Source: Hyperoodon ampullatus (taxonomy: Eukaryota > Chordata > Mammalia > Artiodactyla > Ziphiidae). From it: a stretch of DNA of 64,000 nt. Positions 33,641-45,479 of this stretch are shown here, piece by piece; positions within the stretch are counted from its first letter, which is position 1, and the number at the start of each line of letters is the position of its first letter. The notes under the pieces are model-generated. The model was not told the DNA's origin and did not search any database. It worked only from the letters and a program-made list of their open reading frames with translations. The stretch spans positions 43,556,338 to 43,620,337 of the forward strand of contig OX457061.1 in NCBI GenBank assembly GCA_949752795.1. Reading direction: 5' to 3'. Position numbers and translations under genes: made by a program.

Positions 33641-33870
33641 TAAAAATCACTTGGGAAAGGACATAACATAGAATATGGACACCAGAATTAGTTCATTCAT
33701 TGTATAGAAATTTCAAAACATTTTATGTGATGTTGAGAAAAGCTTCAGAGATTAAACTGCTCCTACCTGAAATGGGGTAAAGCACATTTGCGCAATAACC
33801 TACCTTATTTATCACATGATCTTGCTCTCTCATAGACTAAGAACAGTTCAAAGAAAGATGAAAACAAAAC
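33641..33870. other. Unassigned sequence
   Basis: Short interval with nothing recognised. Confidence 0.4.
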
Positions 33871-33907
33871 AACACACACACACACCCCAACACACACACA
33901 CACACCC
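33871..33907. repeat. (CA)n microsatellite, interrupted
   Basis: Two CA runs separated by CCCAA. Confidence 0.95.
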
Positions 33908-34984
33908 TCAGGCCGCTCAATAAAGCATGAGAGGGAGAAAAGGGAGTAATAAGGAGCGTAGCTTGTTCCAGCTTCTAAGAGCTACTTATTTGCGGATCGT
34001 CTCCATCACCTTTCTAACCAACATTGCCAAAGCGGAAACATTCATGAAGACTCATAAACCCTGCCTGGTTTAGATGGGATGAAGTGGTGGAGAGCCTTCC
34101 AGGTGTAGGACACTACACAGATGCGAAGGTCACCAGAACTGGCAGGGGCTCTCTCTCAGGAAGGCGTGATCCAAGGGAGTGTGACCCCAGGAGGGGGTTG
34201 GGAAAGGTGGGAAAAACAGACAACCGTGGGGTCTGAATGAACAAACATCTCCTAACCCGCTCCTACTGCCAGAGCCACTGAGTGTTTCCATATTCAGCAT
34301 AACTTACATGAATCCCATAATGCCTTAAATCCAACTGCAAGCAGGCTTGGTGAGGAGTGTCTACAGTTGGGGTGGTAGAGGGATCTAAACCACTCCTATT
34401 CTGGAGTAGCCCAGAGCAGCTCTGCCCCGAGATGTTTTTGATGGCGTATTCCCAAGAATTACTAGTGTTCTCATGCACTGATAGATGAGAAACAATACAC
34501 CTTCAAATTCAGTGAGGGGGAAAAAAATCCCTGCTATCTCTTGTGGAAAGGCAATGGCCGTCTAGGAGTTCCCAGTACAAAAGAAAAATATGGAGCTTAG
34601 TGAAGAGGATTAAACTGCCTCATCCATCAAAGGCAAAAAGAGAGAGTCATAAATCCATGAACAGTCCCAGAAGGCGTCGGATGGACCCCACCATCCATCT
34701 TGGAACGTCAGAGAGGAGTGAGTGTGGGTCTTTGAGACACGCCCCCATCACAGCCTCCTCTCACACTTGATCTGGAGCCTGACAGCTACCCAATCCAGTG
34801 AGGCCAACAAGAAGATGATTTAACAAATCAGATCCCAAGAAGAATAAGAGAGCAAAATTGTTTTAATTGTTCAATTTGGAAGAAGCAAAGCCATTCTAAA
34901 CTATTGAGGAGCGTGGTGTACGGTAGAAATGGCATCCAGGAGCCCGTGGAATAAACCTGCCCTCAGATGTGCTTTGTTTGACTA
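33908..34984. other. Unassigned sequence
   Basis: No repeat or gene recognised over about 1.1 kb. Confidence 0.45.
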
Positions 34985-35110
34985 TTACATTGTTCAGAAA
35001 AATCTATACATGATCTGCCAACGTTTTAAAATCAGGAAATTTCATGTAAAAATACTGATTCTTGGCTTCTCTTTAAAAAAAAATGAAATGGACAACGTTG
35101 CAGAATGATC
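34985..35110 (+). mobile_element. hAT-like repeat, unnamed family, copy D (partial)
   Basis: GATCTGCCAACGTTTTAAAA, TCAGGAAATTTCATGTAAAA and TTGGCTTCTCTTTAAAAAAA match the middle of the copies at 36350, 40398 and 49945. Confidence 0.6.
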
Positions 35111-36349
35111 TATATTCTGTCAGCAGAAATGAAGAAGTGACACCCTGTAGACGGGGCATGCAATGTGGCCAGGAGCTCACTGCACTGATTTATGTATTTG
35201 CCAGGACCCTATAATGGGCAACGAGTCCACAATCCCTGAATCACAGGTGATACAAGTAAATGTAACATCTCACCCTACTGCAGCTTGTAGAAGAGACTGA
35301 CATTTTCTTCCTTCCCTTTCTTTGAACTTTACTAGGCAAAAACAAAAGTTAACAATAAAAAAATTTCATTTTTTTAAAGAAACAAAAACATATTGAGTGA
35401 GAGATACAAGAGGGATAATTCTCCTTTTATTGTTGGGGTTACTAATGAGTCCATTTGAGTCCTCTTTGGAATGGATAAGAGAATTCATCTCTTTGGAGGG
35501 GAGGATGGAAGGTGGGAAATTTGTCTTATTCTCTAGAAAATCTTCTTCAGCCTGAATGTCTCTAACGACAAGCAGAATTAGGGAGAAGAAGCAGATCTAT
35601 GGAAACGCAAAATTTCCCTGTCATGAGAATAAATCCTAAAAGATAAATTTTTAGCTTCAACATAGACCGAAGTTATAGCTTTTTGACAAATGATGTTCTG
35701 GGTTGTCATGACAACTGGGCCTGTTAGAGGTGTACATAGAGAGGCCTGCCCATAAATCAGAACACTTTAGGAAGGGGTTAAAACAAACATTTCTAGACTA
35801 TTCCCAAGATGTAGTGCCAAAAATGTAATTACAGACATTTGTATCAGTCTGCCATAAAGCATGACAGCTCCAATTTTACAAAATGTTAATTTAAAAAATC
35901 TATTAAACCCATGTCCCTCTGAGAGAAATTAATATCACACCTAAGGCTGGGAGTCAGTGCAACTCAGAGGCTGTGAAAATTGGGATGGCAGAGTCAGAAA
36001 GACAGGCTTAGAAGCAGACTAATCCATAAGCATTTTAGTGAAGAGTTTGGGCTAGATTCTGACCCTCCAGAGAAGAAATGCTCAGGGCAGATGACAGTGC
36101 TCAGAGCTTTCTAGAAGCTTGAGAGAACTCAAAAAAGTAAAGATTTGGAGATGGCATTAGAAAGGAAAAGCTGATAGATGGAGGTTAGTTTACCTGGAAA
36201 TACAGGGATGAAGCACCGAAGAATCATTCAATCCAGGACACAGACAACAAGCAATAAAGCATTAGCAACTTCCAATGAAGTCAGGAAAAATGAGAGTTAG
36301 CTTAAAATCAGACACTAGAAAAATGCTTCTTAACTTAAAGGTCAGGAGA
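35111..36349. other. Unassigned sequence
   Basis: No repeat or gene recognised over about 1.2 kb. Confidence 0.45.
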
Positions 36350-36565
36350 TTCCACTCCAAGGGTCACAAATTGGCAGCCTGAGGCCAAATTGAGTGCAGA
36401 GAGAAGTTCTTTCTGGCCTGCACAGTGTTCTTTTAAAAATGTACAGTGTTTGCCAACATTTAAAAATCAGGAGATTTGACATAACATTCTGGCTTCTTCT
36501 CTTTAAAAAGCAGATGATTTGGCAGCAACAGGCCTGGATTCCTGTGTGGCTGGTGAGAGGAGATG
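36350..36565 (+). mobile_element. hAT-like repeat, unnamed family, copy A
   Basis: CAAATTGGCAGCCTGAGGCC, TGCCAACATTTAAAAATCAGG, AGATTTGACATAACATTCTG and GGCTTCTTCTCTTTAAAAAG define a core shared with three other places in this window. I associate the layout with old hAT elements but do not recall its name. Confidence 0.65.
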
Positions 36566-36574
36566 GGTTCAGAG

Positions 36575-36700
36575 AGCATAAACTAAACTCCATGAGGACA
36601 GGGCTTCTCCTTGTCTAGTCCTGTGGCCTGAGCACCAAGAACAGTGCAGGGCATGTAGTAGATGTAGAAGGTACGCAACCATGTTTGAATGGATGAGAGC
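36575..36700 (+). mobile_element. L2 LINE 3' end
   Basis: CTCCATGAGGACAGGGCTTC, AAGAACAGTGCAGGGCATGT and AGTAGATGTAGAAGGTACGC fit the L2 3' end. Confidence 0.65.
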
Positions 36701-37079
36701 AGCAGCTGCCCTCTTTATATAAGACATGTACTCTCCGGGTGATCCCCCACCCACACGGTTACCTGCCTGGCCCCTAAAGGCATTTGAGTTTTCCACTTTG
36801 CACTGTAAGATTTTGTTTAGTTGGGACACTCCATGTTGCCTCATGACATGAATTCCCCATGGAACCCATTCTCATGGCCTCATGTGCAGGCCACTGAAGC
36901 AAAATGACAATGCAAATAATATTATTTAAGGACTTAAATCATCCCAAAACAAGCTTCCCTTAGAGGGTTGGCATCAACGTTCACCCTTCAGGCAGAAAAC
37001 AGGCCTAAGAGACTTGCCAGAACCTCTTCCAGTGCTTGGAACAGAGCAAGCATCACTGATAGGCTTCAGATCTGAGCAT
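36701..37079. other. Unassigned sequence
   Basis: No repeat or gene recognised. Confidence 0.4.
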
Positions 37080-37190
37080 TCACTTATTCATTCAACAAAC
37101 ACTGAACCATTTCTAAGTGCTAGTGGCCATGCGATATGTCTCTTTCACCTTGGTAGGCAGAGATTTAAATTTTTATTAGATGAATGAATG
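37080..37190 (-). mobile_element. L2 LINE 3' end fragment
   Basis: TTATTCATTCAACAAACACTG and ACCATTTCTAAGTGCTAGTG are a degraded reversed L2 end. Confidence 0.55.
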
Positions 37191-37204
37191 AGTCGTGGGA
37201 ATCA

Positions 37205-37420
37205 CTATAGACAAGAAATACATTGTGAATCTGTTATGTGCCAGATATATGCATACTTAACTAAAACTCGACCTGTGTGTTAGAAATTATTATCCCTATT
37301 TTGTAGAAAAGGAAGCTGAGACTTGGGTCCACAGCATGGGCAGAACAGGGATTTGAGCTTAGATCTGCTTGGCAGCCCCACTGTGTGCAATCCATTATGC
37401 TACCAACCTCTGAGCTAAAC
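37205..37420 (-). mobile_element. MIR SINE
   Basis: ATTATTATCCCTATTTTGTAG, AAAAGGAAGCTGAGACTTGG and CAGGGATTTGAGCTTAGATC match reversed MIR. Confidence 0.7.
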
Positions 37421-37437
37421 TCTGTTCTCAAGGGGAG

Positions 37438-37894
37438 AGAGTTCAATAGTGGCCTCCAAAAAGATATTTTCAATTCTAATCCCTAGAACCCGGGAAGGTG
37501 ATCTTATGTGGAAAAAAGTCTTTGCAGATGTAATTAAGGAGCTCAAGATGTGATCATCCTGGATTGAGGGTGGGCTCGAAATCCAGTGGCCATTATCCTT
37601 TAAGAGGAAGAGAAGACACAGAGACGCAGGGAGAAGACGGCGATGTGAAGACAGAGGCAGAGACTGGAGTGATGCGTCTACAAGCCAAGGAACTCCCAGA
37701 AGTATCAGCAGCCACCAGAAGCTGGGAAAGAAACATGGGACCAACTTTCTGTCAGATCTGCTAGGAGGAACCAACCCTGCCAACACCTCAACTTCAGACT
37801 TCTGGCCTCCACAATGATGACAGAATACATTTCTGTTGTTGGAAGCCACTGAGTGTGTGGTAATTTGTTACAGCAGCCCTAGGAAACTAATACA
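37438..37894 (+). mobile_element. MLT1 LTR (ERVL-MaLR), near full length
   Basis: GGTGATCTTATGTGGAAAAA, GTCTTTGCAGATGTAATTAA, GACTGGAGTGATGCGTCTAC, AAGCCAAGGAACTCCCAGAA and CAGCCCTAGGAAACTAATAC follow the MLT1 LTR from start to end. No internal region is attached, so it is a solo LTR. The 66-codon ORF inside it is not a gene. Confidence 0.92.
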
Positions 37895-38299
37895 TTAAAA
37901 TATTCCTGGTCCATGGAATGGAGAAGCTCCCCAGAAAACTGTGTCTGTACTGTTAACGGTGAGGATTAGGCTGCATTCCAGATCCTAAAAATTTACTGAT
38001 CTTCTTTACTTCAGAATCTCCCTATTTCTGATCAAGCCTTTCAGCCTGAGGCCTTACACAGCTGTATCCAAAAACTAGCTCGAATCTCAACAAAAGTGAA
38101 CTCAACTGAGAATTACATATACTTCCTTGGCTTCTTTGGAAGTACAGTGAGTACCTCTGTCAAGAATATCATGTGGTCCATGGCTTTGGAGAAATTCAAT
38201 ATAAAGCAGCAAGAGAGGACCCAGGCTCTCCTCACCAGAGGATCAAATATGGAGCAATGCTACTATGGGAGGATAGGAAAGAAGGTGTGAATTCTGTGT
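37895..38299. other. Unassigned sequence
   Basis: No repeat or gene recognised. Confidence 0.4.
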
Positions 38300-38384
38300 G
38301 AGCCATTCTGGGGAAGCTTCTGGGAGAAAGGCGAGGATTGAGCTGGGTCTTGAAAAAGGACAAAAGTAAGGATAATCATCATGA
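38300..38384 (-). mobile_element. L2 LINE fragment (probable)
   Basis: GGGAAGCTTCTGGGAGAAAG followed by GATTGAGCTGGGTCTTGAAA resembles antisense L2 body (ggcttcctggagga ... gagctgagtcttgaagg). Confidence 0.5.
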
Positions 38385-38590
38385 CAATGCTATTATCTAC
38401 TGAGCACCTACAACATGTCACATGCTGTCTTACTGACCTGCCATAAGTTTCCCATGTAATTATCCAAGTTACCCCACAAGCTCAACCTTTGCCCCCATCA
38501 TTTTCTTGAGGGGAAATCTGAGACTGAGACGTGCATGCCAAGTTCAAGGTCACCCAGTCAGTAAGTGGCAGGACTCTGACAGCTGAATGT
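38385..38590 (-). mobile_element. MIR SINE
   Basis: CTACTGAGCACCTACAACAT, GGGGAAATCTGAGACTGAGA and GTCACCCAGTCAGTAAGTGG match reversed MIR. Confidence 0.7.
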
Positions 38591-39083
38591 ACAGGTGGTG
38601 AGAGGAGGAGGGTCAAACCAGGTGGCGTGAGCGTCTTGGGGAAGAGGAATAGAGGTGATAGATGGGGATGACATGGCTACAAAGACAGGCTGGACGGAAA
38701 ATGCCCTTCTGAGGAGCTTGGACATGATCTGCTTAGCTGTGTCAGTTGCCAGAGGTATATGAGTGCAGGCCCAACCAACGCAAGTCTGTATTTTGGGAGG
38801 AAAATTTTGGACCCGGGGATAGAAGCAAGGGGACAAGAACACCCGTTTGTTCCTCTCAAATATGAAGGGCCTGAGGGAAGGCAGGGGGGATGGGAGTGGA
38901 AAACACAGGGCAGGTGTGAAAGATTGGGGAGCAAGGCCTGACTTGACTTCAGGATGGCCTTCAAGAGGTGAGGGCGAGGAAGCCGTCCTGGTTCACCCGG
39001 AGGTTTGGAGGAAGGAGTGAGCCATTAACCACAGCAGAGGACACAGGGCAAGGGCTGCAGGGACCAACATGGTGAATTCAGTT
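38591..39083. other. Unassigned sequence
   Basis: Purine-rich in part (GGAAGGCAGGGGGGATGGGA near 38877). Nothing recognised with confidence. Confidence 0.4.
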
Positions 39084-39098
39084 AAAAAAAAAAATCTG

Positions 39099-39290
39099 GG
39101 GCTTCCCTGGTGGCGCAGTGGTTGAGAGTCCGCCTGCCGATGCAGGGGACGCGGGTTCGTGCCCCGGTCCAGGAAGATCCCACATGCCACGGAGCGGCTG
39201 GGCCCGTGAACCATGGCCGCCAAGCCTGCGCGTCCGTAGCCTGTGCTCCACAGCGGGAGAGGCCACAACAGTGAGAGGCCCACGTACCGC
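39099..39290 (+). mobile_element. CHR-type SINE, short form
   Basis: GGGCTTCCCTGGTGGCGCAG heads the element. Box A (TGGCGCAGTGG) is at 39111-39121 and box B (GGTTCGTGCCC) at 39154-39164. It ends CACGTACCGC plus A tail. An A-rich target ending ...AAAATCTG is duplicated at about 39084-39098 and 39291-39307; the exact cut is hidden in the poly-A. It is close in sequence to the young copy at 3983. Confidence 0.94.
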
Positions 39291-39307
39291 AAAAAAAAAA
39301 AAAATCT

Positions 39308-40397
39308 GATCTTTTTTGCCTCTGGGTCCCTCACACTCCAGAGATGTCTGGTTAGCAGATGGTGCTGTAGCTTCTACCTTTTTGCCTGCCTCCAATGGAT
39401 TCCCTGCAAGGCGAACTGGTTGGAGTTTAGAGGGTATATCTTTAAATTAAACACGTGAAGAATTTTCAGCTCTCCAAAGGAAATAGGACACTCTAGGTGT
39501 GAATCAGGCAAGATGTGTCTTGTAAGCCCAGAGCTCAGCACTGGGGTACAGAGTACCCCAAACACTGTCCGCATCTCAGATATGAACCACCGAACTCAGT
39601 GAGGAAAACTTGGAGCTGGGAGCTCCAAGCTCTCAGCTCGCAGGAGCCCTCTCAATTCTGACTAGGAAGTTGCTGGTTTACAGCACCTTCCTAGTTTCTA
39701 TCAACCTGCCCCCGCCTTCTCCAGAGAGCCACGCTGTCCTCCCTCCAGGCAACCCAAAAGGATGAGACCAGCTAGGTGTCTGGAGTCAACACACCAAGTA
39801 GTCAGGATCTAAGATAATCCAACCTCTGCACCCTGATCTCTTTCTGGAAAAAGTGTCAATAAGCAGGGGACTGGACTGGTGTCAGAAGATCAAGGTTCAA
39901 ATTCTGACTTGACCTGTGATTCTTATTACCTATGGGCTCGGCAAGGTCACAGCTCTCGGTGGTGAGATGTGCTGGGGCCCCTGGGGTCCCTGCTCTTGTG
40001 CGCCCGGCCCAGGCAGCAGCCAGCGCCTGCATCTCTTTGCTGGAGGACTGCCCTTGAGCTACTGGAGCCCACTTTTGCCTCTTGGGACCCTCAGCCAATG
40101 ATCTGTGGGTACACGAATACGAAAACCCAACTACCAAATCTCTGGGGGGCAACTTACACTCAGGGGTTCCCCCTCCACCAGGCTTTGTCTGAAACCATTC
40201 TCCTGTGAGGCCCCTGCCCTGTCCTGCCTTCCCCACGCCTCCCCCAGGCAGCCCTGGGACACGCCCTTCACCCGTCACTCCCAAGGGCATCCTCAGGGCA
40301 GAGTCAGCCTCCAGGAAGCTCTACCAAAAGACCAGTGTCTGCTCTAGGCCATTATGGAGGAACGTACCCTAAAGGCAGCACGCTGAATATCCAGTAC
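39308..40397. other. Unassigned, partly GC-rich interval
   Basis: Around 39950-40350 the sequence is richer in G+C (CTGGGGCCCCTGGGGTCCCT, CCCCACGCCTCCCCCAGGCA), and overlapping ORFs of 60-144 codons occur on both strands. None shows a recognisable domain or splice context, so I call no gene. Confidence 0.4.
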
Positions 40398-40610
40398 AAG
40401 GGTCACAAGAGGCAAAATCTGGCAAAAAGACGTGTTTTGTTTGGCTCGCGGAGACTGTAAAAAATGTGAAGGGCCTTGCCAACATTTAAAAACTGGGAGA
40501 TTTTACACAAAACCCCAGATCTCCCCTTGCCTTGAAAAATCAGAAGATCTGGCTACCCTGAGCCTGCATTGCTGCACAGCAACATTGGCTGGGGCGGAGG
40601 GCAGCTGTGC
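40398..40610 (+). mobile_element. hAT-like repeat, unnamed family, copy B
   Basis: TGTTTTGTTTGGCTCGCGGA, TTGCCAACATTTAAAAACTG and GGGAGATTTTACACAAAACC share the core of copy A at 36350. Confidence 0.65.
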
Positions 40611-40689
40611 CCATGCACGGGGCCAATCCCCGCTGGCCCACCTACTCATTCCCATGACCCTTCTGGTCTCCGGAGTCAGTGGAGTTGGC

Positions 40690-40745
40690 AACCTATGGTG
40701 TAGCCCCATAGAAAGCACTCAGTAAAGTCTGCTGAATCCGAATAA
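40690..40745 (+). mobile_element. L2 LINE 3' terminus (short)
   Basis: CATAGAAAGCACTCAGTAAA followed by GTCTGCTGAATCCGAATA resembles the last 50 bp of L2. Confidence 0.45.
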
Positions 40746-42357
40746 GGATTTTTCTTGAAAACGATTCAACTCTAGGCTGCCGGAGAGCAGGGGTGAAGAA
40801 TTGTGTAAGAGGACACCTCTCTCTTTTCCTCTCCAGCTCTTTCCTCATGCCTGGCAAGGTACTGATGTACACTTCCATAAACACTCTTCCAAAAGAAGCT
40901 GAATCGATGAGGAGAGCTGCCACAATAGGACATTTGTTTGACAGGGAACACAAAATGAAATGAAATCAAATCACTGGTGGTTTGGGGAGATAGGCGAGAA
41001 AAACAAAAGCAGGTCTTAGTTTCAGATGTTGCTTCATGTTGCCATAAATAAAAGGATGGCTGCATTTTAAACATTTCAAAAATTTCAAAATGTTGACTTG
41101 CCCAGTCTGTGTACTTCTTTAAAAAAAAGAAAAAAAAAACTGATTATAGCTGAAGCCCCTTAAACCAGTCTAACTGGTAGTAGGTCATTTAAAGAAGTAA
41201 CGCTGGAACCCAATGGTCCAGCCAGGAGTGTTCAGGGCACTGTCAGATGGGCAGTATGATTTACAGAGAGGGGGGGAGCAGAAATTATCCAGTACATTGC
41301 TCAAGTGGAGGTCAGATAAGACTGCTCCTATTGTATGAGAGCAGTCTGTGGACCCTCAACTTCAGGGAGCATGATTGGTCAAGCCACACCCTGAAATCCA
41401 TCTGTGCTCTGAAATCCACCCCCTCGTTTGCACAGAGTCTGTGCCCCCATGGGCTGCTCCAGCACCAATGACAGAGTGTGGTCAGGAATTCTAAGGCAGA
41501 TGCATCCCAGGAGACCAGGGACACCTCTGATGGCCCACTCTGGCTCACAGACTCCTAGCAGCCCCAAATCACCCAGATCTACCCCTAATAGCTCTGCCCA
41601 CATTTCCTCAGATTGAATGTCAGTCTTGGATGCTTGACCCAGTCTTTATTCTCTCCCCCTGTCCCCCGTGGCCATGCTTGCACTGTACTCTGATGCTCCG
41701 CTGTCTTCTCCAGTTCCTTCTCCATTTTCTCATGCAAGAGTTTCTCCTGATTAAAAATCCTTGCAGCTTTAATCCCCTCTTGGCGCCTGCTTCTCTAAGG
41801 ACACATTCTGCATTTGAAAATTCCTCCTGCCTGTATTCTGAAAAATCTGTCAGCTCTACCTAATAATCAGAGGCTCCCAACTTCTGTGAGGCAACAGGAA
41901 TCCAAAGAAGGAAGTACTTACAAAATGAGCTTAAGATGAGTGGGCTTCAAGGAACTGGGTATGGAGTCAAGAGAAAAAGAAAAAGGAGGAGGAGACAGCT
42001 TCTCAGTAGTTCCTCCGTTTTGACACTTTTCTACTGAGAAAATGGGCAGGGAGATCCCCAAAAGATGAGTTCACACCTCTGGGAAAAACTTCCTGAGACT
42101 TTCCAGATTACCTGTCTTGCTCTAGAGTCCCAGCTGTTAAATTGCCATTTGGGGACGAGATGTACAGTCCTTTTGAAAACTGCTGGCCAAGAAGTCCTCC
42201 GTGGTCACAATAAAGACCACAAGGCTATCGTTCTCCACACCCCAGACCTCAACCTTTCCGACTGTTGTTTTGTGGAAAGGCAGAAAAAGGGAAGTTCACT
42301 GCCTGTGTGAAAATGCAAAATGTGCCTTACAACCAAGAAAAGAAAGCACACAGTAAG

Positions 42358-42360
<3 letters not shown>
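40746..42360. other. Unassigned sequence, about 1.6 kb
   Basis: No repeat or gene recognised. Short A-rich run at about 41121-41139. Overlapping small ORFs near 41.2-41.6 kb have no recognisable domain. Confidence 0.45.
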
Positions 42361-42388
<28 letters not shown>

Positions 42389-42405
42389 TGAACACACACA
42401 CACAC
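42361..42405. repeat. (CA)n microsatellite
   Basis: CA repeat broken by TGAA near 42389. Confidence 0.95.
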
Positions 42406-42864
42406 TTATGATGCTAAGAGGGTTAATGTTAAAAGGAAGCCTTCAGGCTGGTTACTTCATAATTCACAGCATAACAGAAAAGGGAGACGAAATCAGCAGC
42501 ATCGTTTATAAGCCCTGGAAAATGGAAGTCTCCAAGCTGTCATAAATAAGGATGGAAGCATTTGCCAAGTCAGAAATTTTGCCAAGTTTGAAATCCACTC
42601 AATCCTTCTATCTTGGAGCTCAGAATGGAACACCAACCTTTTGGGATTTGTAATAACTTTTTCTCAGCAAAACTTTTTGCTATTTATAAGGAAGTAAAAA
42701 CAAAAAATAAAAAATACAATATGGAAAGTCTTTCTTTAAAAGAGCATTAATGCCAAGTGAGCGTTAATGGGGAGGGGATAATGGTATAAATGGTATATGT
42801 ACTGGGATTAACTTCCCATTTATTCAAACAAGGCTTAATATATGCAATATCCCTATTCCACAAG
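42406..42864. other. Unassigned sequence
   Basis: No repeat or gene recognised. Confidence 0.4.
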
Positions 42865-42944
42865 TGTATGTGTGTATATGTGTATGTGTGTGTATATGTG
42901 TGTGTGTGTGAATTGAGTCTTTCCTTGCTGGTGCCTCTCTCTTG

Positions 42945-42980
<36 letters not shown>
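42865..42980. repeat. Compound microsatellite (TG)n ... (CT)n
   Basis: A TG/TATG run at 42865-42910, a 38-base spacer, then a clean CT run at about 42949-42979. A short CA run follows at 42986-42994. Confidence 0.95.
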
Positions 42981-42982
<2 letters not shown>

Positions 42983-42995
42983 CAGACACACACAC

Positions 42996-43319
42996 CATCC
43001 CACTTCAGTGAACATATTCCACCCAACCAATTGTAAATTTAAAGTTTAATTGTGAAAGTTAAAGAAAAGATAAAGGATATTTGTGTGTATTTGTGTTGGG
43101 TGGAAAGGGAACCAGAGGAAAAGTAGAGGGGAAAAATAATAAAAGGAAAAGAAAAAAAAAGAGAAAATAGGTACCAAGGCCTGGGATAGCTTTCACCAGT
43201 TTACACTGGGTCAAAAAGAATTAGAGCCACCAAGGTGAAGAGCAGAGGTCTGATGACTATCTCGGAGCAGGCAGCCGAGGCTCCCACAAGAGACAAAAAA
43301 AGCACTGTCCTTAGAGAGT
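42996..43319. other. Unassigned sequence with a purine run
   Basis: About 43104-43170 is almost all A and G (GAGGAAAAGTAGAGGGGAAA). Nothing else recognised. Confidence 0.5.
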
Positions 43320-43575
43320 CAGGGCCAAAAGCATGGATTTCCTAGGCAGAGAGATCTTATTTGTGTGACCTTGCACAAGTTACTTAACTTTCCAAGCCTC
43401 TTTTTCCTCGTGTGTAAAGTATGCATGATAACAGTGTCAACATTACAGACACTGTAACTGTATAACCATAGCCCAGGAAGTCAAAGATGGTGTCTGTTTT
43501 GATAACTGTGGTAATCCCCCCAGTGCCTGGCTCATGTCTGACCTATAATTGACAATTAATACATATTGAATTTTG
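43320..43575 (+). mobile_element. MIR SINE
   Basis: GTGTGACCTTGCACAAGTTA, CTTAACTTTCCAAGCCTCTT and TTTCCTCGTGTGTAAAGTAT are the MIR core. The tail may be the CAGTGCCTGGCTCATGTCTG near 43521. Confidence 0.75.
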
Positions 43576-44205
43576 AATAGACTTGATCTAAGATAAAACA
43601 AGATAATGTATTAAAGAATTTAGTATACTTATGTCTCAGTTGGAGTCTTGTCAAGGAAAAAGAATTCACGGGATGATGTAGAGATATACAGACAGGTTAA
43701 AGGGACACACAAGAGGCGGTGAGGCATGGAGACTGACCATAGTTGGAAGCTTTTCCCACCTCTAGGGTTGAAGGAGGAGCCCATCGGCATTCAACTCAAC
43801 AGTATTTAGAGCAGGAGGCCCATGGAGAGGTAGCTGGCCTCCCCCAAATCCAGGTGCCTGGGTAAATGCAGAGAGAAAACTTTGTTCAGGGAGTAATCTC
43901 TGAAAAGCCTGAAGCACCCTAATAGACTGTCTTAGTTCATGTTAAAAACCTAGAACTCCCCCAAAAGGCCAAACAGTGCTGGCGCCTCTATACTTCCCAA
44001 CCGGCTCAAGGGTCTTTAGTGAAATTGCATGAACTTATCTGAAGCTGAATGCCAATTCTTAAAGCAATCTAATCTACAGTTTCATTTAGCGATTCAGCAA
44101 GACTAATTACTGTATGATGAGAATTAGTAGAAAGTGATGGAAGGGTGGCAAATCAACACAAAAGAGGCTTTGCCTTTCCTCCTTGAGAACACAATAAAAT
44201 TTTTA
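43576..44205. other. Unassigned sequence, possibly an old LTR at 43640-43930
   Basis: GGAAAAAGAATTCACGGGAT and GATATACAGACAGGTTAAAG at 43658-43705 look like part of an old repeat, but no family is recalled. No gene seen. Confidence 0.35.
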
Positions 44206-44226
44206 AAAGAAGAGAGAGAGAGAGAA
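44206..44226. repeat. (GA)n short tract
   Basis: About 20 bases of GA repeat after an A-rich stretch. Confidence 0.85.
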
Positions 44227-44946
44227 CTGTCTGTTCATTAGTTTATGGCTGAGCAGAAATTTTAATTCAGTAAACACAGGCGCTGGGGTCTTGCGGTATG
44301 TGAGATGCGACTTGACCAAATGACTGGAAAATTAGCATGTGCCCTTGGCAGTCTCTCTCAGTCACTGGCTGCAGACGAGACATTAGGGGACAGGAGAGAC
44401 AACGTGACCGCACTGCTCAGATGCTGCTCTGTCTCGTTGTGTTTTCGAGGCAAGGAGCCGCTCAGGCATCTCCCAACACCTTGTTCTAAAGTGCAGATCC
44501 TCTCCAAGGAGGTGGCAGGATGTGTCCTCAAGCGAAGCTTCCCACCACGTCCCAGACCCACACCCTCCCCAAGGTGGTTTCCCTGCCATCACATACCCTC
44601 ACTGAAGAGCAGTGATTGCTCCATTTGAATGAGAAGTACTCCAGCTCAAGAGAGAAGAGAAAATTCGCTCTACAACCATGAAAACCAACAAATCCTTCTT
44701 CAGGTACAATGGACAAAGCAAACATGCTCTGGGTTTTCATTAGCTAATGAGCAACAAATACATACTGGATGCAACTTCTCTGTTTCATAAGGTAAAATTT
44801 AGAAAGCACGTGCCAAGTTCACTATGGTGCCATGTACTGGCAAGTCAAGATTGGCAAGGGCTTTGTGAGAGGCACGAATTACTGGGGGTAATGGGGAGGT
44901 GTTTACTGGGATAGAAGAGCCTTTCCAGTGACTTCAATTAGCATTA
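44227..44946. other. Unassigned sequence
   Basis: No repeat recognised. A 107-codon ORF at 44305-44628 has no domain and no splice context. Confidence 0.45.
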
Positions 44947-44960
44947 CAATCCTGCATCTT

Positions 44961-45320
44961 TTTTTTAATATAAATTTAAGTATTAATTTATTTATTTTTG
45001 GCTGCGTTGGGTCTTCTTGCTGCGCGCAGGCTTTCTCTAGTTGCGGCGAGCAGGGGCTACTCTTCGTGGCAGTGAGCAGGCTTCTCACTGCAGTGGCTTC
45101 TCTTGTTGTGGAGCACAAGCTCTAGGCACGCAGGCTTCAGTAGTTGTGGTGGGCGGCCTCAGTAGTTGTGGCTCGTGGGCTCTAGAGCGCAGGCTCAGTA
45201 GTTGTGGCGCATGGGGCTTAGTTGCTCCACGGCCTGTGGGATCTTCCCAGACCAGGGCTCGAACCCATGTCCCCTGCATTGGCAGGCAGATTCTTAACCA
45301 CTGCACCACCAGGGAAGCCC
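44961..45320 (-). mobile_element. CHR-type SINE, long form
   Basis: The reverse strand reads GGGGCTTCCCTGGTGGTGCA, through the tRNA-like head and long body, to an AAATAAAT tail. CAATCCTGCATCTT is duplicated exactly at 44947-44960 and 45321-45334. It is in the opposite orientation to the long SINE at 33295. Confidence 0.96.
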
Positions 45321-45479
45321 CAATCCTGCATCTTGACAACAATAATCTCTGCTCAACTGCTAGTGCTGGTAGGAGTGACCACTGGGCATTTGCATGGTCC
45401 TGAGGGTGCTGTAGACACCTCGCTGGCCTCACCCCAGTCCTGGCCCTGCTCAAGGGTCCAGCCCATGCCTGCTAGCTGT

